Assembly (NCBI GenBank): GCA_013375495.1
Contig: JABXKC010000017.1
Location: forward strand, 1-64,000
DNA length: 64,000 nt
Origin: Promethearchaeota archaeon
GTDB lineage: Archaea; Asgardarchaeota; Lokiarchaeia; Sigynarchaeales; SOKP01
Reading direction: 5' to 3'
Positions 18,202 to 25,550 of this stretch are shown piece by piece. Numbering within the stretch: the stretch's first letter is position 1; the number at the start of each line of letters is the position of its first letter. Position numbers and translations under genes: made by a program. The notes beneath the pieces are model-generated. The model saw only the letters and a list, made by a program, of their open reading frames with translations, was not told where the DNA came from and searched no databases.

Positions 18202-20444
18202 TGACGAAAGTAAAATTAAACGGAGAAGAAGTAAACATTGAAATGACAGAGGATGAATTTGAAAAGGTTAAGGGACTTCTAGAGAGGGATCCTACCATAA
18301 CGGAAATAGGTGGCTTTGACGTGATGTGGAGCGAGCATTGCTCGTATAAATCGTCTCGTCCGAAACTTAAACTATTTGAGGATGCTGAGGCGAATTACGA
18401 CTATGTTTTAGCGGGTCCTGGAGAAGACGCGGGAGTTATAGATATAGGGGATGGATACGCATTAGCATTTCGTATAGAATCTCACAATCATCCATCAGCA
18501 ATTGAACCCTATCATGGTGCTGCTACAGGGATTGGTGGTATCATCCGTGACGTTCTTTGTATGGGCGTTCGACCTATTGCCTTGCTCGATCCCTTGAGAT
18601 TTGGACGTTTAGCAGGTAACTCGCACTCTCAATGGTTGTTTAAGTATGTTGTTAAAGGAATTGCAGATTATGGAAACTGTACGGGCATTCCTACGATTGG
18701 GGGTGAAGTTGAATTTGACGATAGTTTTGAAAATAATTGTTTAGTCAATGTCGCGTGCATAGGTTTAGGCACAATAGAGGATTTTAAACACGCGCCAAGT
18801 AGAGCGTATAATCCTGGCGATTATATAATCTTAATGGGAGGTTCTACAGGGAGAGATGGTATTCATGGAGTTACATTTGCTTCTCGAACTCTAACTGAAA
18901 TGTCCGAAGCTGATAGACCCGCAGTGCAAATTGGTGATCCTTTTACAAAAAAGATGATAATTGAAGCTACTTTAGAAGCTGTGAAAACAGGATTTGTTAG
19001 AGGTTTAAAAGACTTAGGAGGAGGAGGACTAACGTGTGCAACAAGCGAATTAACGGGAGATGGGAACACGGGAGCCAATATTAGCCTACGAAAAGTGTTT
19101 ACAGGAGAACCTGGAATGACCTCTTATGAAATTATGCTTTCTGAATCACAAGAACGAATGGCTTTCATCGTAAAACCCGAAGGTTTAGAAACAGTTCTTA
19201 AGGTTTTTAAAAAATACGAAGTGGCTCATGCTGTTATAGGAAAAACAGACGATTCTAAAGTTCTTAAAGTTTTTGATGGAGAAGAACTTGTAGTAAGTCT
19301 TCCTGCAAAAGCACTTTCGGAATCACCAACATTTAAAAGGGCTGAAAAGCGACCAGAATACTTAGACTCACTACTCGCTCAAAAAACTCCTGAACCGACA
19401 ATTAGACTTGAAGAAATCATAGAAAAATTAATTGCATCTGAAAATATATGTAGTAAAGAATGGGTATACCGCCAATACGACCACGAGGTGGGAGTAAGAT
19501 CAGTAGTGAAATGTGGCGAAGGAGATTCTGGAGTTTTACGAATAATAGGTACTGATAAGTTTATAGCAGCTAGTGTTGGAGTAAATTCAAAACACTGCTA
19601 TTTAGATCCTTACGAAGGTGCTAAGGGCGGATTAGTAGAGATCTGCGGAAATGTCATTGCTAACGGAGCAAGACCAATGGCAATGGTTAATTGCTGTAAT
19701 TTTGGAAATCCAGAGATACCCGAATCGTTTTGGTACTTTTCTAAAGCTGTTGAAGGAATGAATGACTTTTGCAGGACTTTAAGAATTCCGATAGTTGGTG
19801 GAAATGTTTCTTTTTATAACGAGGATGAAGTTTCAAAAACAGCAATAAAAGCAACACCTCAAATTATGATTGTTGGAATAATAAATGGCGTTCAAAACAT
19901 AATTACACTTCCATTTAAAGAAAGCGGAAATGACATTCTTATAATAGGAGAAACTGAACCTGAACTAGGGGGTTCAGAGTATCATTCGGTTATTCATGGG
20001 CTTGAAGGGGGAATACCGCCGAAGATCGATGAAAAAAAGATCCAAGCACGATGGGATTTACTATTTGAATTATACCAAAAGAAACTGATTAAAGCTAATC
20101 ACGATGTAAACAAAGGTGGTTTTATAGTATCTGTTGCTGAAATGTGTTTTAAAAATAAGGTTGGAGCAAACCTAGATCTAACAAGTTATAATGTTAATAA
20201 TTTAAGGGATGATGAGTTATTATTCAGTGAAACTGTTGGAAGGTTTATAGTCGAAACGAATCCCAAAGACTTTAAAGAGATCTTAGCCTTAGCTGAAAAA
20301 TTCAATGTCAGTGTTAAAAAGATAGGTGTCCTAAACAATACAGCAGAAATCATCGTAAATGGATTGAATCAAAATATTAAACTTGATGTCAATAGAATAA
20401 AAAAATTATACGATTCAACAATCCCAAACCTTATGGAGATATAA
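18201..20444 (+). CDS. purL: phosphoribosylformylglycinamidine synthase subunit PurL
   Basis: This 747-residue small-type PurL (FGAM synthetase) converts FGAR to FGAM with ATP. The two pseudo-symmetric PurM-like halves are evident: 'MWSEHCSYKSSRP', 'GPGEDAGVIDIGDGYALAFRIESHNHPS' (in parts), 'GATGIGGIIRDV', 'GGGGLTCATSE', 'LSESQERM'; and in the second half 'YDHEVGVRSV', 'GGNVSFYNE', 'GGSEYH', 'DVNKGG' and 'LFSETVGRF'. Length fits archaeal and Gram-positive forms that need PurS and PurQ, both encoded directly upstream. Confidence 0.97.
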   Translation: MTKVKLNGEEVNIEMTEDEFEKVKGLLERDPTITEIGGFDVMWSEHCSYKSSRPKLKLFEDAEANYDYVLAGPGEDAGVIDIGDGYALAFRIESHNHPSAIEPYHGAATGIGGIIRDVLCMGVRPIALLDPLRFGRLAGNSHSQWLFKYVVKGIADYGNCTGIPTIGGEVEFDDSFENNCLVNVACIGLGTIEDFKHAPSRAYNPGDYIILMGGSTGRDGIHGVTFASRTLTEMSEADRPAVQIGDPFTKKMIIEATLEAVKTGFVRGLKDLGGGGLTCATSELTGDGNTGANISLRKVFTGEPGMTSYEIMLSESQERMAFIVKPEGLETVLKVFKKYEVAHAVIGKTDDSKVLKVFDGEELVVSLPAKALSESPTFKRAEKRPEYLDSLLAQKTPEPTIRLEEIIEKLIASENICSKEWVYRQYDHEVGVRSVVKCGEGDSGVLRIIGTDKFIAASVGVNSKHCYLDPYEGAKGGLVEICGNVIANGARPMAMVNCCNFGNPEIPESFWYFSKAVEGMNDFCRTLRIPIVGGNVSFYNEDEVSKTAIKATPQIMIVGIINGVQNIITLPFKESGNDILIIGETEPELGGSEYHSVIHGLEGGIPPKIDEKKIQARWDLLFELYQKKLIKANHDVNKGGFIVSVAEMCFKNKVGANLDLTSYNVNNLRDDELLFSETVGRFIVETNPKDFKEILALAEKFNVSVKKIGVLNNTAEIIVNGLNQNIKLDVNRIKKLYDSTIPNLMEI

Positions 20445-20564
20445 TCCCATTGTATTTTGTTATTTGTTCGAGTATCACGAACATATTTAAAAAATAAGCG
20501 TAATTTAGATATAATCTATAACTTTCCTAATTATTAAGTTTAGAGATTCCTTTAAAGTAGAATT

Positions 20565-20777
20565 ATGAGAGCTCGAGCATGTATTAAATGTAAGGAATAT
20601 ATGGTTATCCATGCCAATAATCCCTTAAACCAAAATAAGATTGAGTTTTTTGAAAGAAAACATCATTTACACACTCTCATTACTGTAAACCTAAATGAAA
20701 TAAAGGATCAATATCAGATTAGTAAAAATAATGGTTCAAACGGTTCTTCTGAAGAAAATCATAATTCTTATTCTTAG
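20565..20777 (+). CDS. small conserved protein with CxxC motif
   Basis: This 70-residue protein begins 'MRARACIKCKEYMVIHANNP' and continues with 'FERKHHLHTLITVNLNEIK', then a polar Asn/Ser-rich tail. The N-terminal CxxC with a downstream HHLH could bind zinc or serve as a small rubredoxin-like knuckle. I have the impression that similar short proteins occur in Asgard genomes, but could not check. It lies 120 bp after purL on the same strand. Function is unknown. Confidence 0.6.
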   Translation: MRARACIKCKEYMVIHANNPLNQNKIEFFERKHHLHTLITVNLNEIKDQYQISKNNGSNGSSEENHNSYS

Positions 20778-20796
20778 TAATGCTATTCTAAAAATT

Positions 20797-21582
20797 TTAA
20801 TTAATTTCAAGTAATTCCAGAATAGAACTTATCGAATCAATAATCTTATACGGTTTAACATCTCTTTCTGAGGATTTATAGAATTTTCCTTTGCCCGTTT
20901 TAACGAGCAATCCTCGTAGATTAGCATTATGAGCGCCTTGAATGTCCGATTCTATATCATCTCCAATTACAATAACACTACTCGCTGGTAGATCAATTCT
21001 ATTTAGTGCTTGAACAAAATATTCTTTAGAAGGTTTTCCAAATATTATAGGTGATACATTTGCAGCTAAAGCAATCATTTGGACAAATGATCCAGTATCT
21101 ATAACCGGTTCTCCATTCACATCAAGATAATACTTGTTGCCCTGTGTTCCAAGTAGCTTCGCATTATATTTAATAACATATTTAAAAGCGTTATTGAGCC
21201 TGTTAACATCCCAATTGTCGTGAAAATCGCTAATAATCACAAAGTCAGGCACTTCATCTCTTTTTATTTGGTGAAAATCTTTAAACTCGTCTTGTACTTC
21301 TTCGGTTGCGACTAAATAGACTTTACTATCTAACTTATTAGATAAGAATTCCTTTAAAGCAACGAGTGGAGTAAAAATTTCTCCTTCATTTAACTTAAAA
21401 CCATATTCTTTAAGATCTTTATAAATACTTTGAGGTGTTTTGCTATCCGTGTTGGTAAAAAATAATAGTTTTATTTCTTTTTCACGTACCCGGTCGATAG
21501 TTTCAATCGCTCCCGCAATTGGTTTGCCTTTAAAATAGAGAGTCCCATCTATGTCCAATAGGATTCCTTTTATAGATTCCAT
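20797..21582 (-). CDS. HAD-IIA family sugar/nucleotide phosphatase (NagD/LHPP-like)
   Basis: This 261-residue haloacid dehalogenase hydrolase of subfamily IIA has motif I 'LLDIDGTLYFKGKPI' (Asp nucleophile and acid/base), motif II 'FFTNTDSKTP', a C2 cap (~85-185) and motif IV 'VIGDDIESDIQGAHNANLRG' followed by 'LLVKTGKG'. The family includes NagD, 4-nitrophenylphosphatase and LHPP. The substrate cannot be predicted. It is a monocistronic gene convergent with the small CxxC gene. Confidence 0.92.
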   Translation of the reverse strand: MESIKGILLDIDGTLYFKGKPIAGAIETIDRVREKEIKLLFFTNTDSKTPQSIYKDLKEYGFKLNEGEIFTPLVALKEFLSNKLDSKVYLVATEEVQDEFKDFHQIKRDEVPDFVIISDFHDNWDVNRLNNAFKYVIKYNAKLLGTQGNKYYLDVNGEPVIDTGSFVQMIALAANVSPIIFGKPSKEYFVQALNRIDLPASSVIVIGDDIESDIQGAHNANLRGLLVKTGKGKFYKSSERDVKPYKIIDSISSILELLEIN

Positions 21583-22053
21583 TAAAATAACACCAAAATT
21601 GTAGTAAACATAAAAATTAATTTAGCATTACTAAATAAATATTAAGAAGAAGGGAAAAAAAGGTTGAATATTAGTGTTATTTCTATTTTTCAATTGATAG
21701 CAGAGGATTTGGCTGATTTTTATTACTTACTATATTTTAGGTTTTAAATCATCACCTTCTAATATAATTTTCAGTGGGATCATATTCCCATGCTTAGGTA
21801 TATAATATAAATGTGGCTATATAAATTTATCGGTCGAAATCTATAAAATTTCATTCTTACTCAAAATTCTTACTCAAAATTTCAAGCAGATTTGAAAAAT
21901 CTGAACAATGTGTTCAAATTTCGAGATTTTCTTGAAAAAAACTAAAATTCTAAATTACTACAAGGTGTAATTTTAAAAAAAATTCAAACTAGAACCTTAA
22001 GTATGGTATCACCAACTAAAGATATTTATAATATTATTACCAAATGAAATATA
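21583..22053. other. 471-bp AT-rich intergenic region
   Basis: No gene is seen on either strand. It contains a 13-bp tandem duplication, ATTCTTACTCAAA, at 21853-21865 and 21866-21878, and near 21901-21915 a dyad TGAACA-ATG-TGTTCA with perfect 6-bp arms, which could be an operator. It is the shared upstream region of the divergent HAD-IIA gene (minus) and the 5'-nucleotidase gene (plus). Confidence 0.5.
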
Positions 22054-22620
22054 ATGAAAATTGCTATCGACATTGACGGAGTCTTACTTGATATTATCGT
22101 AAGATATTGCGAAATTTATAACAAAAGATACGGTACTAATTATCAAAAAAAAGACATAACCAACTGGGAGTTCTTCAAGGATTGGAACATTAGCGAAGAG
22201 ACAGCTTTCAAAATTTTCTACGAGATATATGCTGACTCTATGAATGTTCCATTTATAGATGAAAATGCGCCGAAAATAATGAAAAAATTAAATGAACTTT
22301 ATGATGTTGATATCGTTTCTGCACGATTACCTGAATATCGTTCTTCAATTGTAAATAAATTAAATATTCATGATGTAAGGGAAGGGATTCAATATGTTGA
22401 ATTAATATTATTACATCATAAACCTTACACAATTAAATTAAAACAAAATTTCGATGTTTACGTTGATGATAATCCTAATTTGGTAGAACCAATGAAACAG
22501 TTAGAAAATAGAAAGCTGTTATTGTATGACCAACCTTGGAACCGAGAATCGGTTTGTGAGAAGAATGTCTATAGAGTTTATGATTGGAACGAAGTGTATG
22601 AAAAGATTATAGAAATATAG
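22054..22620 (+). CDS. HAD-type 5'(3')-nucleotidase-like phosphatase
   Basis: This 188-residue HAD protein begins 'MKIAIDIDGVLLDIIVRYCE', with the DxD nucleophile pair as in 5'(3')-deoxyribonucleotidases (NT5C). It continues with 'WEFFKDWNISEE', motif II 'VDIVSARLPEYRSSIV' and motif IV 'VYVDDNPNLVEPM'. The small alpha-helical cap between motifs I and II fits NT5C/YorS-like proteins. It probably dephosphorylates nucleotides or a related small substrate. It is a single gene with no operon partner. Confidence 0.82.
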   Translation: MKIAIDIDGVLLDIIVRYCEIYNKRYGTNYQKKDITNWEFFKDWNISEETAFKIFYEIYADSMNVPFIDENAPKIMKKLNELYDVDIVSARLPEYRSSIVNKLNIHDVREGIQYVELILLHHKPYTIKLKQNFDVYVDDNPNLVEPMKQLENRKLLLYDQPWNRESVCEKNVYRVYDWNEVYEKIIEI

Positions 22621-22671
22621 ATAGAAATTCTATTATTGAGATTCCATTAGATTAGCTCTAAGACTTTTTAA

Positions 22672-22926
22672 GAAGGAGTTGACTGCAACCCCTCAGATCC
22701 AAAAGACAAGCACCCACCTTCCCTGGGTGGAAACAACTATTTAGATAACCAAGACATCCTTCGTACTTTCATGATAAATTATTTGTTTGGAGGAGCATTT
22801 GCGATAACAGCTTCATACATGGCATTAAGGGCCCTTATGGCGAAGTTTAAGAAAGCTTTCACACCGTATGCATTTGTATTTGAATGGGGTTTTAATTTGG
22901 CTAAGAATCATAAATCTGAGTGTTAA
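22672..22926 (+). pseudogene. open frame without start codon, possible coding remnant
   Basis: This frame is open for 84 codons from the TAA at 22669-22671 to the stop at 22924-22926, but the only ATG near its start is at 22771, leaving 51 residues ('MINYLFGGAFAITASYMALR' and on). The part before that ATG reads protein-like ('DPKDKHPPSLGGNNYLDNQD') and is clearly richer in G+C than the flanks. It could be a 5'-truncated remnant of a transferred gene, or a small membrane protein starting at 22771. I do not recognise it. Confidence 0.35.
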
Positions 22927-22980
22927 ACTAAACTGAAGCTCCGCTAAGCTTTTTAAGGTATAATTTTATTATATTTACAT

Positions 22981-23883
22981 ATGAGCGAAAATAAATCCAA
23001 CCAATTCGTCGTCTTTAACGGGAAAAAAATTCATGTCAAAAATGATTGTTTGTATCTTGTCGATCGTAAGATTCAAAACATAAACGATGTAAAAGGACTC
23101 GCCGACCTCTCAGAGTTAAAAAAACTATGCTTAGACGATAATAATATTACCGAAATTAAAGGGCTCGGACCTTTAGAAAGCTTAGAAGAATTGTACTTAC
23201 GCTCAAACAAAATAGAAGTAATCTCTGGTTTAGATAGACTAAGGAATTTAAAATTGTTAAAGTTGGAGCTCAATAGGATTAAAACAATTTCTGGACTTGA
23301 CGCTTTAGAAAATCTTGAAAGGTTGTTTCTTGGAGGAAACTTGATAACAAAAATCCAAGGGCTTGGACAGCTGAAAAATTTAAAATTTTTATCCTTTGAG
23401 TTCGATGGATATGGTAACCAAATAAGTAAAATTGAAGGGTTAGAAAACTTAAAAAATTTAGAATGGCTGGATTTGAGCAGTAATGATATTGAGACGATAA
23501 ATGGGCTGTCTCGCCTTATCAATCTTAAAATGTTAACCATTATGGGAAATAAGCTAAAAGATTTTAACGGAGTATCAAATCTCTCAAAACTGGAAGATCT
23601 AAACCTTAATAATAACCAGATTTCAGAGATTGAACCCATAACCGGGCTTTCAAATTTAGAAGTTTTAAGGTTATCGCATAATAAAATCAGTCGAATTGGG
23701 GATATATCATATTTTAAGGCGTTAAAAGTTTTAAATCTGGGTGACAATTCAATAACAAGTGTTAAAAACCTTAAAGTAGGAAAAAATCTACGAGAAATTC
23801 ATTTTAACTCAAACCCAGTTTCTATTAAAGATTTAGAGCGTTTAGGCATTAAAAGATATGATAAAACAGTTTATTTTAAATAA
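22981..23883 (+). CDS. leucine-rich repeat protein (SDS22-type)
   Basis: This 300-residue protein is made almost wholly of ~22-residue leucine-rich repeats of the SDS22 kind, LxxLxxLxLxxNxIxxIxGL, from ~residue 40 to 280 (about ten or eleven repeats, for example 'LDLSSNDIETINGLSRL', 'LNLNNNQISEIEPITGL'). There is no signal peptide or membrane helix, so it should be an intracellular protein-binding scaffold. SDS22-like LRR proteins are common in eukaryotes and present in Asgard archaea and some bacteria. One repeat near residue 140 carries an insertion ('FEFDGYGNQ'). The partner is unknown. Confidence 0.93.
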   Translation: MSENKSNQFVVFNGKKIHVKNDCLYLVDRKIQNINDVKGLADLSELKKLCLDDNNITEIKGLGPLESLEELYLRSNKIEVISGLDRLRNLKLLKLELNRIKTISGLDALENLERLFLGGNLITKIQGLGQLKNLKFLSFEFDGYGNQISKIEGLENLKNLEWLDLSSNDIETINGLSRLINLKMLTIMGNKLKDFNGVSNLSKLEDLNLNNNQISEIEPITGLSNLEVLRLSHNKISRIGDISYFKALKVLNLGDNSITSVKNLKVGKNLREIHFNSNPVSIKDLERLGIKRYDKTVYFK

Positions 23884-23972
23884 ATTTTCTATTTATATAA
23901 ATTTCAATGATATTTTTTCAGTTTATCTTTTATCTTTTTTAATATTTTACAGTTATGGGCAATCTTTTTAGA

Positions 23973-24050
23973 GTTCGATTTTCGATATATTTATTAAGGT
24001 GTGTTCTCTTATTATTATTGATTCGATTTAAGATATATTCTTGATCGAAC
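23973..24050 (+). promoter_or_regulatory. candidate operator with TTCGAT inverted repeats upstream of padR
   Basis: GTTCGAT at 23973-23979 and its exact inverse ATCGAAC at 24044-24050 flank two further TTCGAT copies (near 23981 and 24022) and TATA-like A/T stretches. The array ends 20 bp before the PadR-family start codon. Winged-helix PadR repressors bind inverted repeats in their own promoters, so this is a plausible autoregulatory site. Function is inferred from position only. Confidence 0.4.
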
Positions 24051-24070
24051 AAATTTGGTGAAAATTAAAA

Positions 24071-24727
24071 ATGTTTTTTGGCAAACGTTTTAGCGGTCAT
24101 GAAGGCGGAATCTTCTCAGGTTTAGATATCTTAGTACTTTCTATTATAGAAAATTATGACGGAATCTCTGGATATGATCTCGCTAGGATCATCAACGAAA
24201 AATTCAATAAACTGTGGCATGCATCCCCCGGCACTATTTATCCTTTACTAACCAGATTGGCGAAAAGAGGTTTTATTGAAATGGAAGACGTAATCAAAAA
24301 TAATCGAAATATCAAATTATATCGAATAACAGAGCCAGGACAGATAAGATTAAAAGAGGTTCTCAAAAGTAATTTAGAACCGAGCATAAACACCCTTGGA
24401 GAATATCTTAGAACAATTGTCCAGACTTGGATTCCAAACGAGGATCGCATACACGGTATGATGTCGTGCTTTCCGTATCACCGAGAGCATTCAAAAAGAA
24501 AGATAGACGTGGAAGATTATTCTATAGCGAACATTGAACGCGTAAAAAGAATACTAGGTGAATTAAAGTTTTCTAAAAACAGAATATCTAATAGATTAGA
24601 TCACATTGAGAAAAGAATCTCTCATTTTGAAGGATTACTAAATGATTTGAAAAGCAAGCGAAAGCAAAATACAAAAACTATAGAAATTGTTGACGATGAC
24701 GATTATGATATTTTCGAAAAATCTTAA
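24071..24727 (+). CDS. PadR-family transcriptional regulator
   Basis: This 218-residue protein has an N-terminal winged helix of the PadR type (~18-100: 'LDILVLSIIENYDGISGYDLARII', in part, then 'WHASPGTIYPLLTRLAKRGFIEME' and 'KLYRITEPGQIRLKEVL'). A helical C-terminal half (~130-205) suits dimerisation. It lies 46 bp before the Hsp20 gene on the same strand, so it probably controls a stress operon including itself. The inducing signal is unknown. Confidence 0.9.
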   Translation: MFFGKRFSGHEGGIFSGLDILVLSIIENYDGISGYDLARIINEKFNKLWHASPGTIYPLLTRLAKRGFIEMEDVIKNNRNIKLYRITEPGQIRLKEVLKSNLEPSINTLGEYLRTIVQTWIPNEDRIHGMMSCFPYHREHSKRKIDVEDYSIANIERVKRILGELKFSKNRISNRLDHIEKRISHFEGLLNDLKSKRKQNTKTIEIVDDDDYDIFEKS

Positions 24728-24773
24728 TTTTCACCACCCAATTAAAAAAATTAAAGAAAAGAGGTAAAAAGTA

Positions 24774-25271
24774 ATGTGTGATGAAAAGCATTATGGACCA
24801 AGGCATTATAACAAAAGTTGCGGACCAAGGCATATGCATGGTTGCATGCCGTTTAATCCAAAAGACATAGCAAAAATGAAACGAATGGCTCAGCAGTTCA
24901 TGGGAAATTTCATGGGCAATTATATCCACCACAATATCGAAGATTTAGAAAATGAGTATTTAATTACAGTACCATTACCGGGTCGCACTAAAGACGATGT
25001 TACAGTATCCCTCATTAACAAACATTTGAATATTAAAGCTGATAAGCCCAAAGTTCCTGAACACGAAAAAAGTAAACAAGAACCTGAACAACAAGGATTT
25101 CCTTTTATGTTTAAAGGATATACTTTTGTAGAAGTAAACATGGATGTTCCACTTCCAGCGGATGCTGACGAGAATAAGATATCTTCTAGAATGACTAATG
25201 GTCTTTTAAGGGTTATAATCGGCAAGAAACCTGCAAAACCTATAGATATTAGCGAAGAACCAAACAATTAA
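24774..25271 (+). CDS. small heat-shock protein, Hsp20/alpha-crystallin family
   Basis: This 165-residue protein has an alpha-crystallin domain at ~58-155: 'EYLITVPLPGRTKDDVTVSLINKHLNIKADKPK' in parts, 'FVEVNMDVPLPADADENKISSRMTNGLLRVIIGKK' in parts, keeping the A-x-x-x-n-G-v-L motif as 'NGLLRVII'. The C-terminus lacks a clear IxI/V anchor. The N-terminal 30 residues are unusual in being rich in His, Cys and Met ('MCDEKHYGPRHYNKSCGP', 'RHMHGCM'), possibly metal-binding. It is coupled to the upstream PadR gene. ATP-independent chaperone activity is expected from the family. Confidence 0.9.
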   Translation: MCDEKHYGPRHYNKSCGPRHMHGCMPFNPKDIAKMKRMAQQFMGNFMGNYIHHNIEDLENEYLITVPLPGRTKDDVTVSLINKHLNIKADKPKVPEHEKSKQEPEQQGFPFMFKGYTFVEVNMDVPLPADADENKISSRMTNGLLRVIIGKKPAKPIDISEEPNN

Positions 25272-25295
25272 AGAGTTCTAAATGAGTTATAAGGC

Positions 25296-25394
25296 GGAGC
25301 ACTTTAGAATTAAATACTTTACGACTATAGAGAGTTCTCAAGTAAAAAAATAACTCTAAAGCACTCCTAGTAATAAAAAATTTTTTTCTTTTTT
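25296..25394 (+). terminator. candidate terminator: imperfect inverted repeat then T-tract
   Basis: GGAGCACTTTAGA (25296-25308) and TCTAAAGCACTCC (25355-25367) are inverted copies with two mismatches, followed by an AT-rich run with ttttttt at ~25380. This would end the padR-hsp20 transcript. The 46-bp loop is long, so a small structured RNA is an alternative. Confidence 0.35.
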
Positions 25395-25550
25395 AATCTT
25401 GATTAATAACTGCAAATCATATTAAGCTTCATTCAGAATTTCTATTCTTTATAATTTTATTTTATAACAATTCTGGCTAAGTTTTACTTAAGATTTATAA
25501 TTCTGCAATTTAAAATATTAATAATTAAATTTAATTTACTCTAAAAAATT

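Noticed and set aside
23073..23747. 224-codon minus-strand ORF over the LRR gene
   Set aside because: It is the antisense shadow of a strongly repetitive LRR gene and its Ser/Phe/Pro-rich translation mirrors the repeats.
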